A stretch of DNA of 64,000 nucleotides from Diacronema lutheri (GCA_019448385.1 JAGTXO010000007.1:992001-1056000), one strand, 5' to 3'; shown: positions 29,281 to 39,758, counted from the first letter of the stretch. Notes: generated from the letters alone by a model not told the origin. Made by a program: numbers and translations.

Positions 29281-31179
29281 TTAGAGCAGCTCCCCAGCGC
29301 GCGCGTCGGTGGCGCGGCGCTGCGTGCGCGCAGGCGCCGGGCTGCGCGGCGGCGTGCGCAGCGGGTCGCAGTTGCACGCCGCGCTGGCCCCTCTGACGAG
29401 CTTGCGCAGCGCCGACTGTACGAGCCTGCGCGCGAGGTGCGCGCACATGAGCACAGCGCAGATTGACGCCGCGAGCTGCGCGGCGCTGAAGACGACGACC
29501 TGCGTGTGCACGACGACGTCGGTCGATTCCCACCGCAGCTCGAGCTCGAGCAAGTCGAGCTGCTGCGACTGGAACGGGCCGTACATCGGCGACACTGAGC
29601 TCGAGACGCGAAAGACCTCACGCGCCGCAGACTCGCCGCCGCGCAGCGGCGCGACGCTAGCGGGAGGCGCGCCACGCTCCTCGCCAGCAGCGCGCGGCCG
29701 CGCGTCCGCGCCCGCGTCGGCCGCGCGCCGGCGTTGCCGGCGCGCGCCGCCCACGGCGGTCGAACCGGCCGCGTCTAACTCGCCGCCCGCCCCGCCCTCG
29801 CCGCCGCTCGCTTCGGCGCCGGGCGCGCCGGGCGACGCGCCGTCATCGGCGCCGGCGTCTGACGCCGCCGCCGCCGCTTTGGGCGCGGGCGGCGCGGACG
29901 GCGGCGGCGGCGACGGCGCGCTCGCAGCAGCGCTCGGCTCGACGGGTTCGCGCCCTGCGACTGTACCGTTGGTAGCGGGCGATGCCGACGCGTTCGCGGG
30001 CGCGGCTGGCGGCTCGCGCGAGCGCGCCTCGCAGAGCGCGTGCTGCGTGGCGCACAGCCAGTCGGCCGCGCGCCGCCAGTCGGCGGCGAGCTGGCCCGGC
30101 CGCCAGAGGCGCTCGTCGGGCGCCGGTACGGCCTCGACGCTCTTCGACGCGAGCACGTGCGTCGTGTACGCGGGCTGGACGCTCTGCAGGCCGACGGGCG
30201 TGTTGCACTCACCCGTCTCCTTGAAACGCGCGTACTCCCGCGCGGGCAGCAGCCACAGGTCGAGGCCCGGCCGCTCAGCGGCCGGTGGCTCGGGCACAAG
30301 CGGCGCGAGCGCGCCTGGGAACAGGCCGGCGCCATCGATCAGCATGGCGTCGTCGCGCGCGCTGTGCACGCGCAGCGTGAGAGAGAGAGAGCCGTACGCG
30401 TCGACCGGCCCGAGCGCCGACGGCAGGCCGACGCAGCTCACGTCGCGCGCCCAAAAGCGCTCAACTGCAGCGGACGCGGCCTGCGGGTCTGCGGCGAGGT
30501 CGGCGTCGCTGGCGAGGCAGTGGCGGTGCGCGCCGCTCGCGCGAGAGCGCAGGCAGAGGATCGGCTCGAGCTCGACGTGCGGCTCGTGCGAGTTGCACAG
30601 CACCGCCGCGGGGAACGGGAGCTGCGGCTCGTGCCGGACGGACGCGCTCGTCGCCGGGTGCGCGCGCGCGAACGCGTAGGCGTCGAGCAGGTCTTCAATC
30701 AGAATCGCGCTGGCGCACAGCTGCACGGCCACGAGGAAGAGCACGACCACTGCCCAGAGCGCGGACGAGCCGCACGCACGCGCGCTCTCGGCGCTCTCGG
30801 TGCCATCGGCGCCGTCGTCGTTGGCTTTCGCGTCCAAGTCGGCGTCGTCGCCGCTGCGCGACGCGCGGCCGGCCGGCCTCGCCGCGGGCTCGCGCGCGCG
30901 CACGCCCTCGTTGAAGGACGAAGGCACGGTCTCGCCGCGCAGCTCCGCGCGATACGCGGGCGAGAGTGCGGAGAGCGCCAGCTCCGCGCGGCCGTAATGC
31001 GGCGACCGGCCAGCGTCCGCGTCGCCCGGCGGCCACAGCGCGCCGCCGGCGCCTCCGTGCAGCGCGTGCGGCTGGGCGTGCGCGTGGGTCGGCGACCAGG
31101 CAGAAGCGCTCGCAGGCCAAACCTGCGGTACCGCTGGCTGCGCGCCGCGCTCAGGCGAGAACGTGTCGTCGCGTAGCAT
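29281..31179 (-). CDS. Two-helix membrane protein with degenerin/ENaC-like features
   Basis: Single exon, 632 residues, first true ATG at 31179. One hydrophobic helix near residues 140-161 (ALWAVVVLFLVAVQLCASAI) is followed by QLPFPAAVLCNSHEPHVELE, which resembles the post-TM1 FPAVTICN motif of amiloride-sensitive sodium channels. A large Cys-containing middle part and a Ser/Pro/Gly-rich disordered stretch lead to a second helix near the C terminus (VVVFSAAQLAASICAVLMCA) and a short cytoplasmic tail. Topology and motif fit the DEG/ENaC/ASIC family but the pore GxS signature was not recognised, so this remains tentative. Confidence 0.62.
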   Translation of the reverse strand: MLRDDTFSPERGAQPAVPQVWPASASAWSPTHAHAQPHALHGGAGGALWPPGDADAGRSPHYGRAELALSALSPAYRAELRGETVPSSFNEGVRAREPAARPAGRASRSGDDADLDAKANDDGADGTESAESARACGSSALWAVVVLFLVAVQLCASAILIEDLLDAYAFARAHPATSASVRHEPQLPFPAAVLCNSHEPHVELEPILCLRSRASGAHRHCLASDADLAADPQAASAAVERFWARDVSCVGLPSALGPVDAYGSLSLTLRVHSARDDAMLIDGAGLFPGALAPLVPEPPAAERPGLDLWLLPAREYARFKETGECNTPVGLQSVQPAYTTHVLASKSVEAVPAPDERLWRPGQLAADWRRAADWLCATQHALCEARSREPPAAPANASASPATNGTVAGREPVEPSAAASAPSPPPPSAPPAPKAAAAASDAGADDGASPGAPGAEASGGEGGAGGELDAAGSTAVGGARRQRRRAADAGADARPRAAGEERGAPPASVAPLRGGESAAREVFRVSSSVSPMYGPFQSQQLDLLELELRWESTDVVVHTQVVVFSAAQLAASICAVLMCAHLARRLVQSALRKLVRGASAACNCDPLRTPPRSPAPARTQRRATDARAGELL

Positions 31180-31271
31180 GTCGGCGCACGCGCGGCGGTG
31201 GGATCCGCCGGCGCCAAGCGCTTTGCCGTTGTAGTGTTTCAAGTACCCACGGGGGAAACGGTGCGGCGTCG

Positions 31272-32114
31272 ATGGCAACGAGCGGAGGCTCGTTGCAGGC
31301 GCACGCGTTGCAATCGTGCCTGCGGCTGCGCGGGCGGGACGCGCTCCCGCAGGAGGTATCGCCGGGCCTCTACATTGGCTCGTTTGGCGCCGCGCGCAAC
31401 CGCGACGCGCTCGCCACAGCCGGCATCACGCACGTCGTCTGCGCGTGCGCCGAGGCGGAGCCTGTCTTCCCCGACGAGCTGCGCTACCTGCATCTGCGCG
31501 TGCGCGATGAGATGGGCGTGCGGCTGAGCGAGCATTTTGATGCGGCGATTGCCTTCATTGACGCCGCGCTTGCCAGCGGCGGCGCCGTCCTCGTGCACTG
31601 CGTGATGGGCCGCTCGCGCTCGGCGACGATCGTCGCTGCCTACTTGATGCGCACGGAGCGGCTGCCGATGCTCGCCGCGCTCGCGCGGATCCGCGCGGTG
31701 CGGCCCATCGTCTCGCCCAACCCGTCCTTCGCGTTGCAGCTCCTCCGCCTCGAACGCGCTCTGGGCATCGGCGTGGCGGCGGCTGCGCCCGCGGCTGCGT
31801 GCGGGGCACGCGGTGCGGGCGGGGTGGACGTTGCGGACGGTGCGCCGCCGCTCACGTGGTGGCAAGTTACAAAGCTGGTCTTTGGGCTCACGCCACTCGT
31901 CGGTTCGTTCCTCGCCGCGCTGCCGTCCATCGCGCTTCTGCCGCCAGTGCCGAGCTACGCGCAGGTCGCGCACGCCGCCAGGAGCGGTCGGCTGCCCGCA
32001 CGCGAGATGGCGGCCGCGCTGGGCGGGACGCTGCTGGCGCTTGCCACCGCCGCGCTCGCGGGTCGCGTCGCCCGAAAGGGGCGCGCCCTCGCGAAGGCGG
32101 CATGTGCTCCATGA
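31272..32114 (+). CDS. Dual-specificity protein phosphatase with C-terminal hydrophobic segment
   Basis: Single exon, 280 residues, ATG 31272. Residues about 25-165 form a DUSP domain: GLYIGSFGAARNRDALATAG at its start, general acid Asp in LRVRDEMGVRL, and the P-loop VLVHCVMGRSRSATIVAAYL (Cys-x5-Arg-Ser). After the catalytic domain comes VTKLVFGLTPLVGSFLAALP and a second hydrophobic stretch (ALGGTLLALATAALAG), suggesting membrane association, which is unusual for small DUSPs. Start codon lies 92 bp from that of the ENaC-like gene on the other strand. Substrates are unknown. Confidence 0.86.
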   Translation: MATSGGSLQAHALQSCLRLRGRDALPQEVSPGLYIGSFGAARNRDALATAGITHVVCACAEAEPVFPDELRYLHLRVRDEMGVRLSEHFDAAIAFIDAALASGGAVLVHCVMGRSRSATIVAAYLMRTERLPMLAALARIRAVRPIVSPNPSFALQLLRLERALGIGVAAAAPAAACGARGAGGVDVADGAPPLTWWQVTKLVFGLTPLVGSFLAALPSIALLPPVPSYAQVAHAARSGRLPAREMAAALGGTLLALATAALAGRVARKGRALAKAACAP

Positions 32115-32607
32115 GGCGCCGTCGACTGATGAGAGAGAAAAGACGAACAAAAGGCCAGGCCAGCCTTCTCGCGGCGCGCTGCAAGGGCGAGGGATTGGAG
32201 CACTGGCCGGTCGCAGCGTTGACGTGGCGGGTGCGCGACGTGGCGGGTGCGCGGCGGGTGCGCGGCGCGCACGCGAGTGCACTCGCGCGCAAGGCACCGT
32301 AGCGCGCCGACGTCGAGCGTTCTGCTTTCTGCGGCGCGCGGCGAGTCCGACGATGCTGTCTACGTCAGCACCGCAACAGCGATCGCGCTGCTCCACCCTG
32401 CCCCCCGTCCGGCCCGCGCGCCGCGCAGACGTCCAACGCGGCGCTGGGGTTGCACTGCCGGACGGAGGGCAGGGTCCTGCTCCTGCTCGAACTGCGCGGG
32501 AAAACCCAAGAGTGATCGAGGGCAAATCACAAATTGAATCCGGTTTGGCAAACCAGCGCGCGGTGGCACCCCACATTCGACCCGTCCGACACAAGCGCGC
32601 CCAAGAC
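32115..32607. other. Intergenic region upstream of the light-harvesting gene
   Basis: No supported gene. It contains a moderately AT-rich section (32500-32560, GCAAATCACAAATTGAATCC) that probably includes the promoter of the downstream light-harvesting gene. Confidence 0.5.
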
Positions 32608-33372
32608 ATGCTCATCGCTCTCTCCGTCGCCGCGCTCGCGTTCGCTGGTCGCGCCCCGGTGCGCTCCTCCTCAATCAAGATGGCGACGTACGAGGACAAG
32701 CTCGGCGTCATCGCGCCGACCGGTGCACGGCGCGCATGGGCGCGCGTCCGCCCTCGTGCGCGCGCGCGCTCCAACCGTGCCGCGGGCGCGCCGCCATGCA
32801 CGCACCACCGGCCCAGGCTTCTTCGACCCACTCAACCTGTCCGAGGACATTGACGAGGACACCTTCGACCAGTACCGCACGGCCGAGCTCAAGCATGGCC
32901 GCGTCGCGCAGCTCGCCGTCCTCGGCTACATCGTGCCCGAGGTGTACCGCTGGCCTGGCGACATTGCGCCGGGCATCTCGTTCGCGTCCATCCCCAACGG
33001 CGTCGCGGCGATTGATGCCATCCCGGCGCTCGGCTGGGCGCAGATCATATTCCTGATTGGTGCGCGCGCGCGCGCGTCTCGTTGCGTGCTCGCTGCGGCC
33101 CCCGTCGTTCGAAAGATACGGGGTTGACGCAATCGGCACCCGCCCCCTCAGGCGCGGTCGATTACTGGGGCTTCCTTGGCGACTTTGACGTGGGCAAACC
33201 CGACCTCGCCCCGGATGAGCTCGAGACGCGCCAGCTGCAGGAGCTGCAGCATGGCCGCCTTGCCATGCTCGCCTTCCTCGAGCTGCTCCGGCACGACTCG
33301 CAGAACTACGTCAAGCCCATGTTCGACGGCCTTGATCATCTCATCACGGGCCTTCCGTTCTTGTACAAGTGA
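32608..33372 (+). CDS. Fucoxanthin chlorophyll a/c-binding light-harvesting protein
   Basis: Three exons: 32608-32722, 32817-33059, 33152-33372; 192 residues. Thylakoid antenna protein. The leader MLIALSVAALAFAGRAP fits a signal peptide with an AFA-type cleavage site before a short transit peptide, as in red-lineage complex plastids. The mature start YEDKLGVIAPTGFFDPLNL (joined across intron 1) is standard for FCPs. Helix 1 carries AELKHGRVAQLAVLGYIVPE and helix 3 LQELQHGRLAMLAFLELLRH, the chlorophyll-ligating Glu...His-Gly-Arg motifs. Helix 2 lies around PALGWAQIIFLIG. The segment after helix 3 (QNYVKPMFDGLDHLITGLPF) differs from the usual GxGWGD-type ending. Confidence 0.93.
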
Positions 33373-33591
33373 AGCGCGCAGCGCTCCTCGACAGGTGAGC
33401 AAACCAAGGCCGAAGAGGCCACAGCTCAGAGCACACCCGTTCGTTGGCGCTGCTCAGCAGCCACCCCATGTCCATGCGGCACGTCAAAACCTCTCTTCCT
33501 CCCACCTTGCCGATGGACGATGGTCCGTGTCTGAGCGAATGACTGACTCACTGAGAAGCTGATGCCGTCGACAAAACGTATCGCGCACGTA

Positions 33592-33592
<1 letters not shown>

Positions 33593-33626
<34 letters not shown>
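33593..33626. repeat. 34-nt C homopolymer between convergent genes
   Basis: Ends one base before the stop codon of the minus-strand phospholipase D gene (33628), so the transcript-sense strand reads poly-G right after the stop. The light-harvesting gene's stop is 220 bp to the left. Confidence 0.96.
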
Positions 33627-33627
33627 T

Positions 33628-36600
33628 TCACTGCAGCGTCTCAATCAGCTCGCGCATGATCGAATTTGGATGCTCGGGCTGCAGGCGCTCGCGCTCGAGG
33701 AAGCGAAGCGGCAGCTCGCACAGCCGCCCGCGCACGCGCGCGAGGGCGCCCACGTCCACTTCGAGCGGCGACGCGGCGGCGAGCGTCACAAAGGGGAAGA
33801 GCATGTGCGGCCGATCGGCGACGGCGGCTTCGGCCGGCGCGAGCGAGCGGCCGCTGCCGATCGACTCGGCCGACTCCACGTCGCGCGCGCGCGGCGTGCG
33901 CGCGCCGGAGCGCACGTCGATGTCGCACAGCTCGAGCGCGCACGCCTCGGCCTGCTCGGACGACACCGGCGCGCGCCGCAGCGCGCCGCTTACTGCGCGA
34001 GACGTGGACGGCGGCACACCGAGGCTCTGGCGTGACGGCCCGACCGAGCCGAGCGAAGGCACGTGTAACGCATGCAGTGACGCATGCAGTGACGCAGGGA
34101 TCGACGCCGTGACCGACGCTGTGACCGACGCGGCGGAGGCGGAGAGCGCCGCCGCGCTGCGGCTCGCGCCGCGCCGCTGGCGCAGCGCCTCGAGCTGCGC
34201 GAACGTCGCGATGTCGTCCGCGGGCACGCAGCGGATCGCCGCGTCGAAGGCGGCGGTGTTGCTCGCGGCGAGCGCGCGGATCGCCGCCCACGCCGTGTCG
34301 GATGCCGGGTCGGCCAGGATCGCCGCAGCCTCGTGCGCGGGCGCGCGCGCGAGGTCGAGATGCTCGGTGAGCAGCTGCGCCTGTAACGTCGAGCTGAAAC
34401 CGTCGCGGCCGTCGCCGCCGTCCGCCGCCGAGCTGAAGGTGCGCCGTCGCTCGTCGCCGCCGGCGTCGCCCGCACCGGCGCGTGCGGCGCGCGCGGCGCG
34501 CGACTCGCGCGGCGCATCCGTCACGAGCACGTTGACCTCCGAGTCGCGCTCGCCGAGGAGAGAGCGGTCGTTCAGGTTCGCCGAGCCAAGCAGCGCGTCC
34601 CTCCCGTCGACGATCATCAGCTTCGAGTGGACGTACACTTGCTCGGACAACTCGCGTGCCGTTTGAAATTGGGCGGTCATCAGCTCGGCGTGCGTGCGCA
34701 GACCAAAGAAGCAGATATACTGGGCAGGGTCGAGGCCGTCCGCGCGGAGCAGCTCGAGCAAGGATCGACCTCCGCGGCAGATGGTCGAGAATTGCTGGTG
34801 CATGATGCAGTTTACCGTCGCGCCGCCGCGCTCGGGGTCGGCGTGGCCTCCAGCGACGGGGAAGAGCGGTAGCACGACCATCACGCGCAGCACCTCGCCG
34901 CACGACGCCGCGCACCGGATGCGCAGAAGCAGCTCGTGCGCGACCTGCGAGCGCGCGCGTGCGCACATAAGCGCTCGCGTGCGTCGCGAAGCGCGCGCAC
35001 GGCGCGCGCACGGCGCGCGCACGGTGTTCTGCGGCCCATCGGCCGTGGGCGCGCCATCCGCCGCCGAGATGAAGAACTGGTTCTCGATGTAGATGAAACG
35101 GCTCGCGCGCCGAATCAGCACAGCGTACGCGCGCGCGATCGAATGCTCGGCGTGCGCGCAGCCGCACGACCACGTGCCCGCCGAGCGGAGGACCTGGACG
35201 CGCGCGCGGAGCGGGCGCGCGCTCGCGCCGCCCGCGAGCGCCGGCTCGCGCGTGGCGCGCAGCACGTCGCGCAGCAGCGCGCGCGCACGGCGCGGCTTCT
35301 GCCGCTCGTGCGGGATGAGCGGGGGCGTGCGCAGGTTGCGGACGAGCGCCGCGTAATTCCATCGCTGCGCGAAATGCCACGCAATGTCCGCGACGGCCGG
35401 CCCGGAGAAGCAGCACGCGACGTCGTGCCACGGCATCCGCGGCTGCGACTGCCGGTCGAGCACGTCGCGGCGCGCGCGCGCGACGTCGCCGAGCGGCGCG
35501 AGCCGCTGGTTGTGGTAGTCGAGGTTGGGGAAGGCGTGGGGCTGGTCCGCATCAAAGAGCGCATGCGCGGCGGTGTCGTAACGGCCGTACGCGAGGTCGA
35601 TGCCGCCGACGAAGGCGAGCTCGCCGTCAATGACGAGCAGCTTCTCGTGGTGCGACCATCGCCCAAGGTTGCGCGCGATGAAGTCCGGAGCTCGGATCAC
35701 GTGCACATTCCGGTGGAGCCGCTTCAGTGTTGACTTGACCCACGCCGAGCGCATGCCCAGCGCGAAGCTGAGCTCCTTGAAGATGAGCACGTAGATCTGC
35801 ACGCCGGACTCGGCGCGCTCGCGCAGCAGCACGTCGAGCCGGCTGCTCGTGCCGGCCACGCCATCGAGCGCGGGCGCGGCGCGCGCGCGCGCCGCCGCGG
35901 CCGCGCCGCCGTCGGCAGCGGCGCGACAGCTTGTGCGCGCAGAGCCCGACCGGCTCGTCGCGCTCGCGCCGAGCGAAGACGCGTTGTCCTCGCTCGGCGC
36001 GCGCGCGCCGCTCGACTCAACGGCCGAGCGCGAGCTGCGGTCGACGACGGCGCGCTGGCGCCCAAGCCGCGCGCCGGCCGCGGCAGAGCGGTGCGACGCC
36101 GACGGGCGCGCCGGGTCGTCGTCGTCGTCGTCGAGCGACGAAGTGAGCGTCGAGCTCGAGCGCGCGTGCTCGCCAAGCGGCCACGCGCCGCGCGCGCGGA
36201 GCGCCGCGCGTGCCGGGAGGCGAGACAACGGCCAGTCCAACGCGGCGGGCGCGGGCGGCGGCGTCTCCGTCGCAGGCGGCGGCTGGCCGTCAGCGTCGCC
36301 GCCCACCTCCGCAGCGGCGGCCGGATCGACGGGCCGGAGGAGGAAGAGCGTGGGCGTGAGCCACCAATCGGCTATGAGCACCGTGTGCTGCGCGCCGCTG
36401 ATCGCCGCGTGCACGGCCGCAAAGTAGGCGCCGCCGTCTACCAGCCACGCCGCCTCCGTCGGCACGCGCACGCCGCGTGGCACCGCGCGCACGCGCGCCG
36501 GCCGGTCGCCTGCTCGTTGCGCGGCGCCGACGGCAGCGCGCTCATCCGCCGCCTCCTCGCCCTCGTCGGCATCGTCGCTGCACGAGCCCTCTCCAATCTC

Positions 36601-38724
36601 CTCGCCATCGCTCCCGCCGCCATCGCTTTCGCCGCCATCGCTCCCGCCGCCATCGCTCCCGTCCTCCCACCCGCCGCTCGTGTCGTAATCAATCGGCCCG
36701 CGCTCTGGCGCGAACGAGCCATGCGCGTGCTCCCGTCCGCCCGCGCCGTTGCCCGCGTCGTTGCCCGCACCAACACGCGCGCCACCGCCCGCGCCGCCGC
36801 CCGTGCCACCGCCCGCGCCGTCGCCCGCGCCACCGCCCGCGCCGCCGCCCGTGCCCGCGCTCGCGCCGTCGCCCGCGCCCCCGCCGGCGTTCTCTCGCGC
36901 CGCGGCGTCGGCGACGGCGACAGTCGAATCGGCGGGCGCGTGCCCGGCCGGCGACACGCCCTGCACACCGCCGTTTTCGAGGTCGACGCGCGCGTGCGCG
37001 CCGTTGGCGGCAAGATCGCTTGCGTCGAGGCGTACACCACCGTTGCCCAGCGCGACGCGCTCGAGCTTGGCGCGCGGCGCGGCCGCGTTGCCCTGCGCTG
37101 AGCCAAGCACAAGGCGAGCCCAAAAACCGTTACCACCGCCCGCGCCCGCGCTTGCGCCCTTGTCGCCGCGCGCGCACACGGGCGGCGCGCGCGGCAACGG
37201 AGGCGGCGAGAGCATCGCTCGCCCGCCGCGCCGCACCGCACCGCGGATTGCGCCAAACCAGGCGTTGCGCCGGCTGACGGAGCGCAGGCGCAGCCGCAGC
37301 TCGGTCGTCGAGTTGCGTAACTCGAGCGTCGGCGTGCCGTCGACAGGCGCCACCGAGAACTCGTGATCGAAGAGGAAGACGAGCTCGGCGGAACGGTCGG
37401 CGGGCGTGTGGCACGCGGTCAGCGCGCAGCCGTGCAGCTCAACCCAGCGGCGCCGGTACGCGGATGGGCGACTCATCCACCAATACAGGACGTAGGATGG
37501 CGCGACAAACATGGCCGACCAAAGGAGGAAGGCTTCGATCACGAGCCACGCCGACGCTGCCGAGACGGCCGACGCGGCCGGCGCTCGCCCATCGCGAGCG
37601 GCGGGCGCGGGCTCAAAGAGCGCGGGCGTGGCGGGCGCAGGCGCGGCGGGCGCGGCCGCGGCGGGCGCCATGCGCGGCGCCGGCGCTCGATCGGGGCTGC
37701 GTCTCGACCCTTGCACGTCTCGACGCCATGGCTGATCCGACGCCATGCTGTCTGAGCGCAGCGCCGCGGCCGGCGCGCCGTCGACGCTCGCGCGTCGCGC
37801 GCCGCCGCCACCGCCGCTCGGTAGCGCGTCGCCCGACCCTCGCACGGCGGCAGTTGCAACGGCATAGTGGACGCGCAGCCCCACGGTACTAACGATAAAG
37901 CAGGCGACGCCCAACGCCGACTGCCAGCCGCGCCGCCGCTTCTTTGGCCGCAGGATCACGTGCTGGCAGAAGACGGGCGGCGCGAGCGTCGCGAGCGCGC
38001 ACGCGACGAGGAGCGCGCCTTTGAGCGCGACGCTGTCGGTCGACGAGCCGAGCAGCAGCTGTAGCGCAAGGCTGAGTAGGCCAAGGAGCGCGTAAAAGCC
38101 GAGCAGTGTCAGCGCCGCGCGGTACGCTTGGAAGAGGCAGCCGGGCGTGCAACCACCGCGCATTGAGACGCGCCACGGCTGCCGCTGCAAGACGCCATCG
38201 TTGTGCTGGACTTGCAGCTCTGCCCAGCCGCACAGCTCGGCGGGCGCGTGCGCGGGAGAGAGCTCGAGTCGGGAGGAGCGCGTGAAGGCGAGCACGTGCG
38301 GCGAATCCAAGTGCGTGCATGCGAGTGCGCGCAGATCGGTGCACACCGCGCTGGCCGTCTGTGCGCGCGCGGCCGCGCCCATCGGCCGTAGGTCGAGGCG
38401 CGCAGGCGCACCCGAGCGGAGATACGCCCACGGGTGCGCGAGGAGCAAGCGCGCGTGCAGCAGGCAGAGGTCGCGGTAGCAAAAACGCACCGAGCGGCGG
38501 AACGGCGCGGCAAGCCGCGCGCCGCGCACGCGCACCGTCGCGACAAACTCGCACGCGGGCGCGCCAAACAGCGGCGACACCTCTCGCGCGCTCACGCCGA
38601 CGATCTCGAGCGCAAAGGGCACCTCGAGCCGCTCAGCGAGCTGCGAGTAGAACGAGTGTGAGGAGCTGCCCTGCCGCTCGGCCGCATCCCAGAAGATCTG
38701 CGACGGTCGGCGCGGCGGCTCCAT
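33628..38724 (-). CDS. Phospholipase D with PX-like and PH-like regions and membrane helices
   Basis: Exons 38724-35023 and 34944-33628; the 78-bp intron has no stop and is a multiple of three, but removing it restores PLD sequence (QNT then VAHELLLRI). About 1672 residues. Two HKD catalytic motifs are intact: WSHHEKLLVIDGELAFVGG and VYVHSKLMIVDGRDALLGSA, followed by NLNDRSLLGERDSE; ENQFFIS lies between them. These hydrolyse phosphatidylcholine to phosphatidic acid. Near the N terminus a PX-like stretch (residues about 35-125) is followed by about four hydrophobic helices (e.g. LTLLGFYALLGLLSLALQLL, AWLVIEAFLLWSAMFVAPSY) and then a PH-like region beginning RRRWVELHGCALTA. A Gly/Ala repeat linker precedes the catalytic half. 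Confidence 0.87.
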   Translation of the reverse strand: MEPPRRPSQIFWDAAERQGSSSHSFYSQLAERLEVPFALEIVGVSAREVSPLFGAPACEFVATVRVRGARLAAPFRRSVRFCYRDLCLLHARLLLAHPWAYLRSGAPARLDLRPMGAAARAQTASAVCTDLRALACTHLDSPHVLAFTRSSRLELSPAHAPAELCGWAELQVQHNDGVLQRQPWRVSMRGGCTPGCLFQAYRAALTLLGFYALLGLLSLALQLLLGSSTDSVALKGALLVACALATLAPPVFCQHVILRPKKRRRGWQSALGVACFIVSTVGLRVHYAVATAAVRGSGDALPSGGGGGARRASVDGAPAAALRSDSMASDQPWRRDVQGSRRSPDRAPAPRMAPAAAAPAAPAPATPALFEPAPAARDGRAPAASAVSAASAWLVIEAFLLWSAMFVAPSYVLYWWMSRPSAYRRRWVELHGCALTACHTPADRSAELVFLFDHEFSVAPVDGTPTLELRNSTTELRLRLRSVSRRNAWFGAIRGAVRRGGRAMLSPPPLPRAPPVCARGDKGASAGAGGGNGFWARLVLGSAQGNAAAPRAKLERVALGNGGVRLDASDLAANGAHARVDLENGGVQGVSPAGHAPADSTVAVADAAARENAGGGAGDGASAGTGGGAGGGAGDGAGGGTGGGAGGGARVGAGNDAGNGAGGREHAHGSFAPERGPIDYDTSGGWEDGSDGGGSDGGESDGGGSDGEEIGEGSCSDDADEGEEAADERAAVGAAQRAGDRPARVRAVPRGVRVPTEAAWLVDGGAYFAAVHAAISGAQHTVLIADWWLTPTLFLLRPVDPAAAAEVGGDADGQPPPATETPPPAPAALDWPLSRLPARAALRARGAWPLGEHARSSSTLTSSLDDDDDDPARPSASHRSAAAGARLGRQRAVVDRSSRSAVESSGARAPSEDNASSLGASATSRSGSARTSCRAAADGGAAAAARARAAPALDGVAGTSSRLDVLLRERAESGVQIYVLIFKELSFALGMRSAWVKSTLKRLHRNVHVIRAPDFIARNLGRWSHHEKLLVIDGELAFVGGIDLAYGRYDTAAHALFDADQPHAFPNLDYHNQRLAPLGDVARARRDVLDRQSQPRMPWHDVACCFSGPAVADIAWHFAQRWNYAALVRNLRTPPLIPHERQKPRRARALLRDVLRATREPALAGGASARPLRARVQVLRSAGTWSCGCAHAEHSIARAYAVLIRRASRFIYIENQFFISAADGAPTADGPQNTVRAPCARRARASRRTRALMCARARSQVAHELLLRIRCAASCGEVLRVMVVLPLFPVAGGHADPERGGATVNCIMHQQFSTICRGGRSLLELLRADGLDPAQYICFFGLRTHAELMTAQFQTARELSEQVYVHSKLMIVDGRDALLGSANLNDRSLLGERDSEVNVLVTDAPRESRAARAARAGAGDAGGDERRRTFSSAADGGDGRDGFSSTLQAQLLTEHLDLARAPAHEAAAILADPASDTAWAAIRALAASNTAAFDAAIRCVPADDIATFAQLEALRQRRGASRSAAALSASAASVTASVTASIPASLHASLHALHVPSLGSVGPSRQSLGVPPSTSRAVSGALRRAPVSSEQAEACALELCDIDVRSGARTPRARDVESAESIGSGRSLAPAEAAVADRPHMLFPFVTLAAASPLEVDVGALARVRGRLCELPLRFLERERLQPEHPNSIMRELIETLQ

Positions 38725-38860
38725 CGAGCGAGCGCCGAAAATGTGGGCACGACACCGTTGAGGTCGGAGCTCGGGCCTTTCATCATCCGCAAAACACTAA
38801 TCACTATAGGGATACGGCAAGACGTTACAAAATGGAGGTATGGGGACTCGGCATACAAAA
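38725..38860. promoter_or_regulatory. Probable phospholipase D upstream region
   Basis: Moderately AT-rich (AAAACACTAATCACTATAGG at 38790-38809) directly upstream of ATG 38724. No defined element. Confidence 0.4.
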
Positions 38861-38861
38861 T

Positions 38862-39499
38862 ACTAACGACGCTTACAGGCTGGTCGCAGGGGGGCGTGCA
38901 CGGGGCCGAGGCATGACGAATGAAGCGAGCGAAAGGGCGCACGCAACATCGGGCCGAAATCAGGGCGTCGACCCTGCGCACGCCGGTAGCGGGGACGGCC
39001 GAGACGGCAAAGACGCGGCTGGACGCAGCACAGGCGGACACGCACACCCGCCTAGCCACCCCTCGCCGGCCCCCGCCGGCCGCCGCGGCCATCGCCGCGC
39101 CGGAAGCAGACACCGTCCACGCCGCCGCAGGTGTCCACATCCGCCTGGACGCCGTGAGCGGCGTGGCGGTGTGGCGGCGCCTGCCCGCGCGCCATCTGCG
39201 CACGCGCGAGCAGGAGCTGCTCGTGCCCACGCACGACGCACGCGGCGAGCTGGAGGCGCATGTGGCGCTCAAGGACCGCGCGGGCGACGTCGCGCGAGGG
39301 CGCGCCCATGCGTGCCATCCACGCGTCCGCGCCCATGTGCGAGAAGGTGGCGAGCAGGTCGGCGAGGCCGGCCGACCACTCGCCGAACGAGCCGATGACC
39401 AGCGCGCGGATCGGCGGGAACGAGTTCAGGCGCGCCTGCATCAGGCCCACCTGGCCCGGCGGCATGCCGAAGAGCTCCTCGTCGAGCTGGGCGCACGCG
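38862..39499 (-). mobile_element. Retroelement-like fragment, copy 1
   Basis: About 640 bp almost identical to 44017-44655. Both copies begin ACTAACGACGCTTACAGGC and diverge after GAGCTGGGCGCACGCGC. The minus-strand frame encodes LDEELFGMPPGQVGLMQARL, then FPPIRALVIGSFGEWSAGLA and DLLATFSHMGADAWMARMG, a type of sequence found near the C terminus of algal LINE/retroelement-related ORFs (recalled resemblance, not tested). In copy 1 the frame extends upstream to about 39654 (VLNGAISAPQLVQTLCELKS). No reverse transcriptase is present in the window, so this is a truncated remnant. Confidence 0.5.
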
Positions 39500-39758
39500 C
39501 GCCGCCGTTCGCCGCCGACGGCCGCCGCCCGCCGCTCAGCGGCCTGGCAGCGGCGCGTGTCCGACTGGCCGTAGCGCGTGGGGCAGTACGAGATCGACTT
39601 GAGCTCGCACAGCGTCTGCACGAGCTGAGGGGCCGAGATCGCACCGTTGAGCACGACGACGAGATGGAAAATGTTCCGGGGCGGGAAATCGGCAACTCGC
39701 CGACAGACACCCCGATGCCCGCGTAGCGCGAGCAGGCGCCCCCCCTCTACTTCTCTCT

